Of a stretch of 64,000 bases of DNA, positions 38,701 through 48,899 are shown one piece after another (position 1 is the stretch's first letter; the number at the start of each line of letters is the position of its first letter). Below the pieces are notes generated by a model, which saw nothing but the letters and a program-made list of their open reading frames with translations, had not been told where the DNA came from and did no database searches. This DNA comes from Escarpia spicata (taxonomy: Eukaryota > Annelida > Polychaeta > Sabellida > Siboglinidae), in assembly GCA_963995525.1 (NCBI GenBank), contig OZ023218.1, forward strand, positions 52,163,308 to 52,227,307. Reading direction: 5' to 3'. The position numbers and the translations under genes were made by a program.

Positions 38701-38877
38701 TGAGTACGGCAGGTCCAACTCCAATGACAGCGGCTTGCTTGCACATGTCAAGCCTGGCCCAAAATAAGCCGGTGTGTTTACTACAAATGAAAGGAAGAAA
38801 ATGTGAATAAATTATTTATGTATATATGCGTGGTATTAGTCAATAATAACATGACCGAACACTCAGAGTCTTACCAT
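20730..38877 (-). CDS. CCT2: CCT2: T-complex protein 1 subunit beta (TRiC/CCT chaperonin), 16 exons
   Basis: Beta subunit of the cytosolic TRiC/CCT chaperonin, which folds actin, tubulin and other proteins with ATP. Exons (high to low): 38875-38877, 37584-37655, 37071-37136, 36534-36645, 35476-35552, 33186-33298, 30371-30497, 29381-29456, 28785-28885, 26815-26942, 26505-26608, 26127-26234, 25492-25632, 22539-22642, 21984-22083, 20730-20902. All junctions are GT-AG and phases join without a shift, giving 1605 nt and 534 residues, essentially the length of human CCT2. Group II chaperonin signatures are intact: TNDGAT near residue 63, VGDGTTS near 94, GGGASEM near 408, DNAGYDSAE near 451. The first coding exon holds only the ATG; the next starts GCG TTG. 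The C-terminus ([11 protein letters not shown]) differs from the usual tail. Introns are loaded with transposons and minisatellites, several of which begin on the splice junctions. Confidence 0.97.
21563..22010 (-). repeat. 51/49-bp minisatellite seeded on the exon-15 splice donor
   Basis: The plus-strand word GTGACAACTT (GAGACAACTT once) recurs at 21570, 21621, 21672, 21723, 21774, 21823, 21872, 21921 and 21972, that is at 51, 51, 51, 51, 49, 49, 49 and 51 bp. Read on the minus strand, every unit holds a copy of the last roughly 26 nt of exon 15 (GGCAAACGCACCATGGG) followed by the donor region (GTAAGTTGTCAC in most, GATAAG in some). The unit at 21972 is the real exon end, so there are eight decoys in intron 15. 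Confidence 0.93.
22285..22540 (-). repeat. Older roughly 50-bp repeat abutting the exon-14 donor
   Basis: TTAGACC(C/G)TT-like words recur near 22295, 22339, 22387, 22438 and 22491, spaced about 44-53 bp. The unit nearest the exon runs into the exon-14 donor (minus strand GTACTCAC), and a second unit holds a related GTACTGCC. Divergence is much greater than in the other junction-associated arrays. Confidence 0.55.
22690..23432 (-). mobile_element. Decayed non-LTR reverse transcriptase fragment (copy 2, in CCT2 intron 13)
   Basis: The minus strand encodes a block with [15 protein letters not shown] (23358-23098). About 90 open codons (23012-22740) then carry [10 protein letters not shown] and [20 protein letters not shown], the post-catalytic and thumb region of a non-LTR reverse transcriptase. 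The part holding the catalytic box is deleted or frame-broken. Copy 1 at 12672-13190 matches closely and stops earlier. The left end lies about 50 bp upstream of the exon-14 acceptor. Confidence 0.82.
23437..25198. repeat. 47-bp minisatellite, about 37 units (copy 2, CCT2 intron 13)
   Basis: The same 47-bp unit as at 13200-14216, with more units and a few shortened ones (for example near 24926). It begins immediately beside the reverse-transcriptase fragment and ends at 25198, about 300 bp from exon 13. Confidence 0.93.
26293..26520 (-). repeat. 27-bp minisatellite seeded on the exon-11 splice donor
   Basis: The word ACCTGTGA (ACCTGTGAT once) occurs at 26314, 26341, 26368, 26395, 26422, 26449, 26476 and 26503, an unbroken 27-bp period. 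On the minus strand each unit reads GGCTCTAGTCACAG then GTGGGTTCT: the last 11-14 nt of exon 11 plus its donor. The copy at 26503 is the genuine exon 11/intron 11 junction; the other seven fill the start of the intron. Confidence 0.93.
27641..28776. mobile_element. piggyBac-type non-autonomous element in CCT2 intron 9
   Basis: TTAA at 27641-27644 and again at 28773-28776 flanks a 1128-bp segment. Its ends are inverted: CCCTCTCGTGGTCAGA on the left and, read inward, CCCTCTCAAGGCCAGA on the right. TTAA duplication with a CCC start is the signature of the piggyBac superfamily. A 22-bp direct repeat with the core CAGAACGCCCGAATCAACCC lies just inside the left end. There is no transposase frame. 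The right TTAA lies only 8 nt from the exon-9 donor. Confidence 0.85.
29491..30141. mobile_element. piggyBac-type MITE in CCT2 intron 7
   Basis: TTAA at 29491-29494 and 30138-30141 encloses 643 bp whose ends are inverted: CCATTTCAGTACGACA left and CCATTTCAGTACTACA right. A CAGGCCGGTTTTCCGGC palindromic word is repeated twice near the left end. There is no transposase. It sits 34 nt upstream of the exon-8 acceptor. Confidence 0.85.
30480..32870 (-). repeat. 81-bp minisatellite seeded on the exon-7 splice acceptor, split by a hAT element
   Basis: The word AACCTMTCAGGGT starts at 30480, 30561, 30642, 30723, 30804, then (after the hAT insertion at 30832-31988) at 32050, 32131, 32212, 32293, 32374, 32455, 32536, 32617, 32698 and 32779, always 81 bp apart. 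On the minus strand every unit contains the exon-7 acceptor (CTCAG, then AGACGACCCTGAGAGG) with about 31 nt of exon and about 50 nt of upstream intron. The unit at 30480 is the real exon 7, so 14 decoy acceptors precede it in intron 6. Long plus-strand open frames here exist only because 81 is a multiple of three. Confidence 0.95.
30832..31988. mobile_element. hAT-type non-autonomous DNA transposon, 1157 bp
   Basis: The ends are CAGGGTTCATACAG and, read inward from the right, CAGGGTTCACACAG. The 8-bp target duplication GAGACAAC is exact (30824-30831 and 31989-31996). A CAGGG terminus with 8-bp duplication is diagnostic of hAT. Subterminal inverted words TTCAAGAACATTCAAG lie inside both ends. 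No transposase is encoded. It interrupts a unit of the 81-bp array, so it is younger than the array expansion. Confidence 0.93.
32905..33200 (-). repeat. 27-bp minisatellite seeded on the exon-6 splice donor
   Basis: TGGTCAA-like words occur at 32921, 32944, 32971, 32998, 33025, 33052, 33079, 33106, 33133, about 33164 and 33189; most are exactly 27 bp apart. On the minus strand each unit reads CTTGACCACGG followed by GTNAGTCTAATC, a copy of the exon-6 end and its donor. The copy at 33189 is the true junction (GTAAGT). At least two decoys (near 33079 and 33106) carry GTGAGT. Confidence 0.9.
33659..35160. mobile_element. Candidate DNA transposon with inverted ends, CCT2 intron 5
   Basis: The left end reads TACTGTAATCACTGCATG and the right end, inverted, TACCGTAATTACTGTATG; both continue TTTT. 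ATGTTTYGGGA words recur inside both ends. TA at the termini would fit a mariner/Tc-type element, but no target duplication is certain. The interior contains a diverged two-copy repeat (about 34340-34600) and no transposase. Confidence 0.45.
37979..38127 (-). mobile_element. CR1-like LINE 3' end, very short copy (CCT2 intron 1)
   Basis: The same 3'UTR as at 7515-7650, including the perfect hairpin at 38003-38029. Its terminal repeat is present twice (minus strand TCTTGTTAAA TCTTGTTAAA), as is usual for CR1-type tails. The 5' truncation leaves about 150 bp. Confidence 0.88.
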
Positions 38878-38944
38878 TTTGTCTGTTGATTTAGATGCCT
38901 ACAAATGCTCCTTCGAGAACCCTCTATCGACAAGCACGCTTTCC

Positions 38945-38969
38945 AATATGGCGGCGAACTCTCGCGAGA
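38945..38969. promoter_or_regulatory. Housekeeping promoter signature of CCT2: ATGGCGGC and TCTCGCGAGA
   Basis: AATATGGCGGC at 38945-38955 matches the YY1 core, and TCTCGCGAGA at 38960-38969 is the perfect palindrome bound by BANP at vertebrate CpG-rich promoters. Both lie 70-90 bp upstream of the CCT2 initiator exon (38877), where a start site is expected, and no TATA box is visible. Motif identity is seen; the factor assignment is by analogy. Confidence 0.65.
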
Positions 38970-39230
38970 TGTTTCCCTTTCTCGTACCCAGTCAGAGATG
39001 TACCAGTTATGGTTAGCCGGACTTGTCATAAATTTTTATTTTATGTTCCATGAACACTCGATCATGTTTTCTATTTTTAATGTTATTATTATTAAGTGCA
39101 TTTTCGCGTTGCAGATGTGATGTGATTCAAGTTTGTTTCGCTGATGTCATACTGTCCACGGTCGAGTGCGCGAGCAGTGTGACGTAGTGGATACAGGTGA
39201 ATTCGGCCCACGGTGAATTCGGCCCGGTGA

Positions 39231-39949
39231 ATTTAACAAGATTTAACAAGATTGCCAACCAGAAAATTACTCTGGATGGCAGTTGGACAAGGAAGCCTTT
39301 TGGCTTATCGAGAGTCCAATACTTTTTATCTACATGTATCCCGCCTTTTTAAGGTGTGTGTCGATTTTATTTTAAAACATATTCACGCTACTAGCACCAA
39401 CACAATCAGGAGATAATCTGTTCCATTCATTTACAGTCCTTTGTGAGAATGAGAACTTTCTTATATCTAATCTACACTGCTCCTTTACTAATGTAGCTTC
39501 ATGTCCTCTGGTCCTTCTATCTTTCTTAACTGAGAAAAAAATGTTTCTATCAATATTTTCATAACCATTCAATATTTTAAACACTTCTATGTGATCTCCT
39601 CTCAATCTCCTGGTCTCTAGTGTTGTTAAACCACATTCTTTTAGGCGTATTTCGTAACTAAGATCCCTCAGATTTGGTATCATTTTAGTCGCTCTCCTCT
39701 GTACTCTTTCTAGCATATCTATGTCCTTCTTGCGATATGGCCTCCATGCTTGTATACAATATTCTAAATGATGCCTAACTATTGTTTTGTACAGCGGTAT
39801 TATTAGCTCTTTTTCCTTATACGTTATGTTTCGCCTAATTAATCCAAGGATTTGATTTCCCTTTGAAGCTGCAATTCCGCACTGCTCTGAAACCTTCATA
39901 TCAGCACTAATGGTTAACCCTAAGTCCTTTTCTTTTACAGTAGTACTTA
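39231..39949 (-). mobile_element. CR1-like LINE, 5'-truncated copy
   Basis: Matches 7521-8227. The RT C-terminal frame is open from 39899 to 39372. The 3' hairpin at 39254-39280 has one mismatch, and the tail has two TTAAATCTTG units. At 39949 the LINE text stops abruptly and 20-bp satellite begins. Confidence 0.92.
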
Positions 39950-42900
39950 CGCCTCTGTCATTACTCTACCGGCTCTGTCTAACCCCACCGTCTCTTTCAC
40001 CACCACACCGCCTCTGTCATCACCCCACCGCCTCTGTCATCACTCCACCGCCTGTGTAACAACCCTACCGCCACTTTCACAACTCCGCCGCCTTTATTAT
40101 CATCCCACCGCTTCTGTCATTACATCACCGCCTCTGTCATCACCCCACTGCCTCTGTCTTCACTCTACCGCCTCTTTGTCATCGCCTCCACATCTGTCAA
40201 CATCACACAGCCTCTGTCACCACACCACCGCCTCTGTGACCACCCCACCGCGTCTGTCACCGTCGCACAGCTTATGTCTTCACTCAACCGCATCTGTCTT
40301 ACCCCACCGTCTCTTTCACCACACTACCGCCTCTATTATTACCCCACCGCCTCTGTATTCACTACACCGCCTCTGTCACTGCCCCACCGCCTATGTCATC
40401 ACTCCACCGCCTTTGTCATTACCTCGCCGCCTCTGTCACAACCACACCGCAACTTTCACCATTCCACCGCATCTATACCGCCTCTGTCACTGCCCCACCG
40501 CTTCTGTTATAACACCACCGCCTCTGTCACCACCACGCCGCCCCGCGTCTGTCTTTACTCCACCGCATTTGCCTTACCCTACCGTCACTTTCAATACTCT
40601 ACCGCCTCTGTTATCACCCCACCGCCTCTGTGATCACTACACCGCCTCTGTCATCACTCTACCGGCTCTTTCTCCACCTCACAGCCTCTGTCATCACACC
40701 AGTGCCTCTGTCACCACCCCACCGCGTCTGTCACCGCCTCTCTGCATCTGTCTTCACTGTACCGCCTCTTTGTTATAGCCTCACAGCCTTTGTCATCACT
40801 CAACTGCCTCTGTCATTACTTCACCGCCTCTGTGAGCACCCAAAGCCTCTATAAAAAAAATCCACCGCCTCTGTCATCACCCCACCGCCTCTGTCATCAC
40901 TACACCGCCTCTGTGTTCACTCTACCGGCTCTGTTATCACTACACCGCCTCTGTTTTCACTCTACCGGCTCTGTCTCACCCCGCCGTCTCTTTCACCGCC
41001 CCAACGCCTATGTCATCACTCCACCGCCTCTGTCATCACTCGACCGCCTCTCTCAACGCCCCACCACCTCTGTCACCACGCCAACGCCTCTGTCTTCACC
41101 ATACCGCCTCTGTCACCGCCTCACTGCTTCTGTCTTCGCTTTACCGCCTCTTTATCACGCCTGTCACCGTCAACCGCCTCTCTCATCACCGCACCGCCTC
41201 TGTCATTATTCCACCGCCTGTGTCATCACCCACCGCCTCTATCACAAGTCCACCGCCTCTGTCACCGCTCCACCGCCTCTGTCATCACTCAACTTTGGCT
41301 GTCATCACTCCACCAGCTGTGTCTTAACCCACAGTCTCTTTCACCACTCCACCGCCTCTATCATCACCCCACCGCCTCTGTCATCACACCACCGCCTCTG
41401 TCACAACCACACCGCCACTTTCACCACTCCACCGCCTCTATCATCACCCCACCGCTTCTGTCATAACACCATCGCCTCTGTCACCACCCTCCCGCCTCTG
41501 TCACCACACCACCGCCTTTGTTACAAACCTCACCGCCTCTGTCATCACCCTATCGCCTCTGACACAACCCCTCGCGTATGTCACCGCCCCACTGCCTATG
41601 TCTTCACTACACCGCACCTGTCTTACCCCACGGCCACTTTCACCACTCTACCGCCTCTGTTATCACCCCTACGCCTCTGTAATCACTACACCGCCTCTAT
41701 CACCGCCCCACCGCCTATTTCATCACCCCACCGCCTCTGTCGCCACGCCACCCCCTGTCTTCACCCTACCGCCTCTGTCATCGCCTCACTTCCGCTGTCT
41801 TCACTCTACCGCTTTTTTTGTCATCGCCTCACCACGCCTGTCACCACCTCACCGCCTCTGTCAACATCCCACCGCCTTTGTAACAATCTCACAGTCTTTG
41901 TCATCTCAACTGCCTCTGTCATCACCCCACCGGCTGTGTCTTAAACCACCATCTCTGTCACCACCCCGCCGCCTCTGTCACCGCCCCACTGCCTCTGTCT
42001 TCACTCCACCGCACCTGTCTTACCCCACGGTCACTTTCACCACCCTACCGCCTCTGTTACCACCCCACCGCCTCTGTAATCATTACACCGCCATTGTCAC
42101 CGCCCCACCGCCTATGTCATCACCCTAACGCCTCTGTCACAACCACACCGCTACTTTCACCACTCCACTGCCTCTATCATCACCCCACCGCTTCTGTCAT
42201 AACACCACCGCCTTTATCACCACCCCGCCGCCTCTGTCACCGCCCCACTGCCTCTGTCTACACTCTACCGCCTCTTTGTCATCGCCTCCACGTCTGTCAC
42301 CACCACACCGCCTCTGTCACCACCCCACCGCCTTTGTCACAACCTCACCGCCTCTGTCATCGCCCCACTGCCTCTGTCTTCACTCCACCGCATCTGTCTT
42401 ACCCCACCGTTTCTTTCACCAGTCCTACCACCCCTGTTATCACACCACTGCCTCTGTAATCACTACACCGCATCTGTCACCGCCCCACCGCCTGTGTCTT
42501 CACCCTACCGCCTCTGTCACCACTCCACCGCGTCTGTCACCGCCCCACTGCCTGTGACTTCACTCCACCGCATCTGTCTTACCCCTCCGTCTCTTTCACC
42601 AGTCCTACCGCCCCTGTTATCACACCACCGCCTCAGTAATCACTACACCGCAGCTGTCACCGCCCCACCGCTTATGTCATCGCCCCACCACCTCTGTCAC
42701 CACGCCACCGCCTCTGTCTTCACCTTACCGCCTCTGTCACCACCCCACCGCGTCTCTCACCGCCCCACTGCCTGTGACTCCACTCCACCGCATCTGTCTT
42801 ACCCCTCCGTCTCTTTCACCACTCTACCGCCTCTGTTATCACCCCACTGCCTTTGTCACAATCTCACAGCCTCTCTCATCACTTAACTGCCCGTGTCATC

Positions 42901-43517
42901 ACTCCACCGGCTGTTTCTTAAATCTCGTCTCTTTCACCACTGCACCGCCTCTATCATCACCTCATCGCTTCTGCCATCACTCCACCGCCTCTGTCACAAC
43001 CATACCGCCACTTTCACCACTCCACCGCCTCTATCATCACCCCACCGCTTCTGTCATAACACCACCGCCTCTGTCATCACCCTGCCGCCTCTGTCACCGC
43101 CCCACTTCCTCTGTCTTCACTCCACCGCACCTTTCTTACCCCATAGTCACTTCCACCACTCTACCGCCTCTGTTATCACCCCACCGCCTCTGTCATCACT
43201 CTACCGGCTCTGTCTTACCCAACCGTCTCTTTCACCACACTACCGCCTGTATTATCACCTCACCTTCTCTATCACAACCACACCGCCTCTGTCACCACCC
43301 CACTGCCTCTGTCTTCACTCTACTGCCTCTTTGTCATCGCCTCCACGTCTGTCACCGCCCCACCGCCTATGTCATCACCCCACCGCCTCTGTCATCACTC
43401 CACCGCCTCTGTCACAATGACACCGCCTCTGTGACCGCACCACTGCCTCTGTCTTCACTCTATAGCCTCTTTGTCATTGCCTCCACGTCTGTCATCACCC
43501 CACTGCCTTTGTCTTCA
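39950..43517 (+). repeat. 20-bp minisatellite, second array
   Basis: Corresponds to about 3354-6612 unit by unit with few differences, including rare landmarks such as a run of A before TCCACCGCCTC (near 3948 and 40852). Small internal insertions and deletions distinguish the copies. Open frames across it are artefacts. Confidence 0.93.
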
Positions 43518-44329
43518 CTACCTGTTCCCGTCCCTAGGCAGATTTTGACATTGGCGGCATTTTCCAATAAATACGAAGAGCATAGGCTATTTGGATAGTG
43601 AATTACCGTACGTTCGTTTCAAGAGCTTATTCAACTATAAAAAATAACTATAACGTGCGCGTTTCGTGAGCGCCACGTCCCACGACAAAGGGAAATGGGC
43701 TATACTGGGTGTAAAGACGCACTTTTATTAACAGTTTATTTTATGTAAACAGCGACTTCTGGTGGCCAGTTTTGACGACAAGCTTATGTATACTGCTATA
43801 AAACGGTGTAATGTCCCCGGAATAGCAGGCAGTCACACGGACCAGTAATTCAGAAAAGTTACTGACCCGACGGCAAAGTAGATGATCAGTGACGACCCGC
43901 TAGCGTATATTTCGAACACTGGTAATAACCGATGCCTTTGGTTTGTTGCCAACTGAGGGGGCTAGACTGACATACTTGTAATATATGAAAAGTAGACTGC
44001 TGCCCTGATGTAAAACCCTCGCGCCGATGCCAACAATACTGATACTGATTACAATAACAGCATCGTTGTTCTGTTGAGATACCTCACAGAACACTTGTTT
44101 ATTGTCAATTCTATATTCCTACAATGTATTGGCGCGTTCCATGTTTACAGGAACAGTTTAACTAAAACATAGTAAACGAGTGTTATCGAAAATTATATCG
44201 AGTAATGCCTGCTAATATCTGTTTCATGTATTGACAGAACATATATCCCTTACTGTTAATATGCCATCGCCTTGACAACAACATTGCATTACTTATTGGA
44301 GTTGTATAAAGAAAACAACTAAACAGGAA

Positions 44330-44361
<32 letters not shown>

Positions 44362-44438
44362 ATATTGATTTATATCTACTCGAAAATAAGTTATCGGTTC
44401 AAATGCGTACAGTCGTAATTTAGCGCACCGTTAGTTTA
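43518..44438. other. Second copy of the satellite flank
   Basis: Near-identical to 6613-7520, including the (AT)n tract at about 44330-44365. It is part of a block of about 4.9 kb shared with the left of the window. Confidence 0.88.
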
Positions 44439-44869
44439 ACAAGATTGCCATCCAGAAAATTACTCTGGATGGCACTCTTGGACAAGGAAGCCTTTTGGCT
44501 TATCGAGAGTCCAATACTTTTTATCTACATGTATCCCGCCTTTTTAAGGTGTGTGTCGATTTTATTTTTAAACATATTCACGCTACTAGCACCAACACAA
44601 TCAGGAGATAATCTGTTCCATTCATGTACAGTCCTTTGTGAGAATGAGAACTTTCTTATATCTAATCTACACTGCTCCTTTACTAATGTAGCTTCATGTC
44701 CTCTGGTCCTTCTATCTTTCTTAACTGAGAAAAAAATGTTTCTATCAATATTTTCATAACCATTCAATATTTTAAACACTTCTATGTGATCTCCTCTCAA
44801 TCTCCTGGTCTCTAGTGTTGTTAAACCACATTCTTTTAGGCGTATTTCGTAACTAAGATCCCTCAGATA
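44439..44869 (-). mobile_element. CR1-like LINE 3' fragment at the end of the duplicated block
   Basis: Matches 7521-7947, with an intact hairpin at 44447-44473 and the last roughly 90 codons of the RT frame (44800-44525). It ends at 44869, where AT-rich unrelated DNA begins. A small GCACTCTTGG difference lies just after the hairpin. Confidence 0.9.
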
Positions 44870-45448
44870 ATAATAAAATATTCTTATTCCTTACACCCTT
44901 CATATCATATGTTTTTCTACCGACATCATAGTACTTACACACAAACATATGTAACCTAATGTTTGCCGTAGATATATACATATCCGGACCCAATATCCCA
45001 TTAGTAATAACAACCCCACCACCTTACATATTCTAAGTCCTAACAAACTATACACCAATAAGCATTATCTGTGACACCATAATACAACCTATGTTCACTT
45101 CTTACTATCTAATGTTCACATAACAGAGCGATGATTTACCACCCCGTCTAAATCTCGAGATACCAGTACCATTGCGCTGACCATATTCCTTTATTATTGA
45201 CCACACCCTTTGACACAATTATAACAATGTAAAAACCACATGTTTAAGCCAATACCTCTAATCTAACATTCACACTGATTCACTCATAATAATTTGGTCT
45301 ATAGATCAGTGGATGCAAGATTTAATTTTTTTAGTTCCCTTTTTTAGATCACTTAACAAGCTCCTAAAGGGTACCTTCTAATAAAATGAGTATATACTCA
45401 CATGCTGTAGTCTCTCTCTTAACATGTATTCAAATTCGTTGCAGGGCC
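44870..45448. other. No gene recognised
   Basis: AT-rich sequence to the right of the duplicated block; no coherent frame or repeat structure seen. Confidence 0.4.
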
Positions 45449-47290
45449 TCATATACTTTGTTTGTGTCCTCTGGATTTTTTGTAGATCCAACCAGTGTCG
45501 GTTGTCAGGTGAATATGCGTTGGTATATCACCCACATGAACACGAAGAGTGTCACTGTGTCGTGGGTAGCAATATGATGGTGATGATCCATATGGTTGAA
45601 GGAAGTTCAGTTCAGCCTCTTCATCAGCTGGAATAACATCCATTACATATGCCACCCACCAGTCTCCATCATAGATGGCCGTCAGATACTCTTTGATATC
45701 CACAAGACTGAGACCATCACACTGGGCTGTCACAATCTCTTTTCTTCTTATGGAACATGTGAAATATATTGCTACTTCCAAGTGATTAAGTGACAATGGC
45801 TTGAAGAAGTGTAGCTTCTGTGTTCCTGCTATTGTTTTCGCTCTGCATATGGCTTGCAAGAAAAGTTGTTTCTTCGTAGTACTCTTCTCTGGTCGAAAAG
45901 TAGAATTTGATTGCAAGAAAATGGGCTGATGCAAATTCAAAGAGCTGCTGATGAGGTTTTTCTGGAACAGGTGCACAGCTATGGTGTCATGTATGTTACA
46001 GTCAGAAATGACAACATAACTAACATGTGACACACAGTCATTACCAGCTTCACAATAGTAGCAAACAAATGGGTGCAATGTTGCCTGTGCATTATTCCAA
46101 GAGCACGATTGTGCCTCATCTTGCCGGACGAAAAGAGTAGTTTCCTGCAAAGTGACAGACAACAATAAAATGGCCTGGCTGAAGTGATTCACGAGTGTCT
46201 CTTAGACATGAAGACTGATGTCTGCTTATGAAATCATGCCTCTGCAAGATTTCAAGTTGGGTGCAAAATTCATGGATCAAATCATCTGCACTGAGTTTCA
46301 TGGTTGGTAGTGTTGATCGATCAGTAGTTATCCATTTTTAAAATTCAGTTTCCTCGATTACCTGCCTGTCAAATGTAATCCATAGTCATTCATTCAAATT
46401 ACTTGAGTCACCACACATTTTTGCAGATAGCATTCGTGACTTGGTGGATTACATCGTAGTTGTGAAAGACAATGGATGTAGTGAACCAGTGGGATGTGAT
46501 AATTTTTGGTAAGTTTGCTGAGTTTTGCACCAACCATCATTAATTTTCCATTTTGATGAATTGTGCAAATACAAAGTTACAAAGAACTAGTTGCTTTTGC
46601 TTATGGACTCGTTCACCATGAACAAAGATGGAGACAAAGTCTTTTCTCTCATAGAATAGAATAGAATGCTTTCATCAACTAGATGGTTTCAGAGGACAGG
46701 CTTTTTCCTGGTTTTGGATCTGGATCACTTATGATGCCTTTCTCTTTTACTAAATGTTTGGCTCTGTTTGCAATGAGGTATGATGTGTTGAAGAGTGTTG
46801 CTGTTTTCCGGATGCTCCAACTCTTTTGGATCACGGTCAACGATTTTATCTTTTTGCATCTCGTCTGTTTTCCGGAATTTGTCCTTTAAGTGTGCCATCA
46901 TTTCACCAAAGTTTTCTCACCAGAAGTAGCTGTTTCCTCATATTCGAAGCATTTCTCTTGTGCAACTAACTTTAACTTCTTCACCACTGCTGTTAATTTT
47001 TGCACCTTTCTTGCAGCATAGGATTCCTGGCCTATCTTTCGTTTTGAGAGTGGGATTCACACAACATATCCATTGATTCATTTAGTATTGACAGTTCATG
47101 CTCTTCAAAAACTGTTCTTTCTTGATCAGATATTTGGCCTTGATCAGATTTTTGGCCAAACATTGGTGCGAATGAAGAAGCAGGTGATGACGAAGTTACT
47201 TCAAGAAGTGATTCCAGCTTTTCACGTCATTGTCTGCACAGCTTATGTTGTGTGGTCAAACCCAATGTTAGGTTCTTAAATCCAGTTCTG
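45449..47290 (-). pseudogene. Decayed gene of a repetitive, possibly transposase-like family
   Basis: On the minus strand, protein-like text runs in fragments. It starts around 47250-46560 with several stops (for example KHLVKEKGIISDPDPKPGKS), continues 46301-46116 (HDFISRHQSSCLRDTRESL), shifts by one base near 46130, and resumes as VRQDEAQSCSWNNAQATLHP to 45449. The last part has a compact beta-rich tail (YDGDWWVAYVMDVIPADEE). I recognise the overall pattern as a recurrent multi-copy protein of animal genomes with a transposase-like core but cannot name the family with confidence. An internal segment also seems missing. Dead, host-resident. Confidence 0.5.
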
Positions 47291-48439
47291 CAGAAACATT
47301 TCGCAAGTGTTTTTTCTTTATTTTGTCCGGGTGCTATTTTAGTGGATCAGTACACCGTCACTAGTCACTAGTAGACATGATGGTTACAGGCTGACTAAAT
47401 AGTTATTTCATAGCAGTTTCTGTAGTATCACGCACATGTGCAATGAATATGCATGAGTCTCATATTATCTCTCAGTCAAATGAAACTGAAATCATCACAC
47501 ATGAAGCTGTGCAACTGTCAATACCATTCAATTTGTAATGCTTACAATATGTAATATGCAATCAAATTTGTTCATTTGTAATGTTTGAATGTTGCTCTAT
47601 ATGCCACCGATCACATAAAATTACTGACAAAGTAGACATGTACATGAGCATGATCTAGTCCCTCTGGTGGCTTATTGCATAACAATAATCCCTGGTGTAT
47701 TGAGTAACAATTATATAATTAGTAAGCATATATATACGGATTTACACAGCAGAGGTAGTACTGTATCTTTGAAGTGAGTTATCCTTTGCCATCCTGGTAC
47801 AATTTGTCATCCCCGGGTGTACTCAATTTAATGTATCTCTGAACATTATCATTTGCCCACTATAATATTTTCAGATATACTTCTGCGATAGTATAAGATA
47901 CTGTGTAAAAAAAATCAAACAAATCGGAGGATACCTTTTTTGGGTATCTGAGGTCAAATGTCAAATTATCACAAATATATTATTTGTATTCACATTACAC
48001 CTATGTGCGCTTGTTTATTGGCTTTCCAATTATGTATTGCTTCGTTTTCTAGCTTTATTAACAGCCAGAGTTATGAGCATTATTGTGACAGTCAGTATGT
48101 GAATCAGGTCAAAGTTCAGTGACCTATATCATCAATAATACTTGACCTAGATTTTAAAAAGACAATTTATTTAGATATTCTCACGTGAGCCAAAACTGTC
48201 CTAAATTTCATCAAAATTTGAGTCGGGTGATGCAAAAATTGCCTAAAAGTGATAGATTTCACATGGAACAACCCAATGATATGTCAATCAGATCCACAAA
48301 TTCACTGATATTTTTTCAGCCGTTATTGGGAACATATAATTTTAAAATAGTTCAGAATCATTGCTTCAATGGGTCGAAACAAAACCTACAATGAATGTTC
48401 CTAAACAATAGCATCCATCATCCTTCTATGAGTTCTATC

Positions 48440-48880
48440 CATTAGTAGAGGTTCAATGGTTAGCATCTTTGCCATCATTGTTTAGGCAGCCACCCTCGCT
48501 ATTACACAATGCCGTGCAATGAAGGCCTGCCCTGCAGTTCTTTCAATTGCCCTTGCACGTTTCGTGCAGCCACCATGTAGGAGGAGAGCACAAGTCATAC
48601 TTGCGTCGGCGAGAGTGGTCCAGAAAGGAAGCCATTGCTTGCTGTGCTCATCCTGTTACCATCCCTATTGACCAAACACAGCGATTGCCTGGTGGCTAGC
48701 GGTTGACTGCTTCCAGATGAAAGAGGCTTGGAATAAGTACCTCTTGATATGTTCGAAGAGGGCAGCCTGGGTGGTTGACGACTGTCACTGGAGAAGAGTC
48801 GATGCCTTGCATCGTTGACAGTTGCAGAACCACATGTCTTGCTGATAAGCAAATCAATTCGCTCAATGCACTGCATGTGA
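48440..48880 (-). pseudogene. Fragment of a repetitive-element gene with WTTL-type tail
   Basis: The minus-strand frame 48876-48760 (ERIDLLISKTCGSATVNDAR) continues after a frame change into text with DEHSKQWLPFWTTLADAS and a degraded Cys-rich tail toward 48440. Order and spacing suggest the C-terminal part of a multi-copy invertebrate gene. Stops and shifts make it non-functional. Confidence 0.4.
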
Positions 48881-48899
48881 ACTGAGTGAAGGATTATCG

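Noticed and set aside
39950..43598. Open frames up to 384 codons in the second satellite
   Set aside because: Same artefact as the first array.
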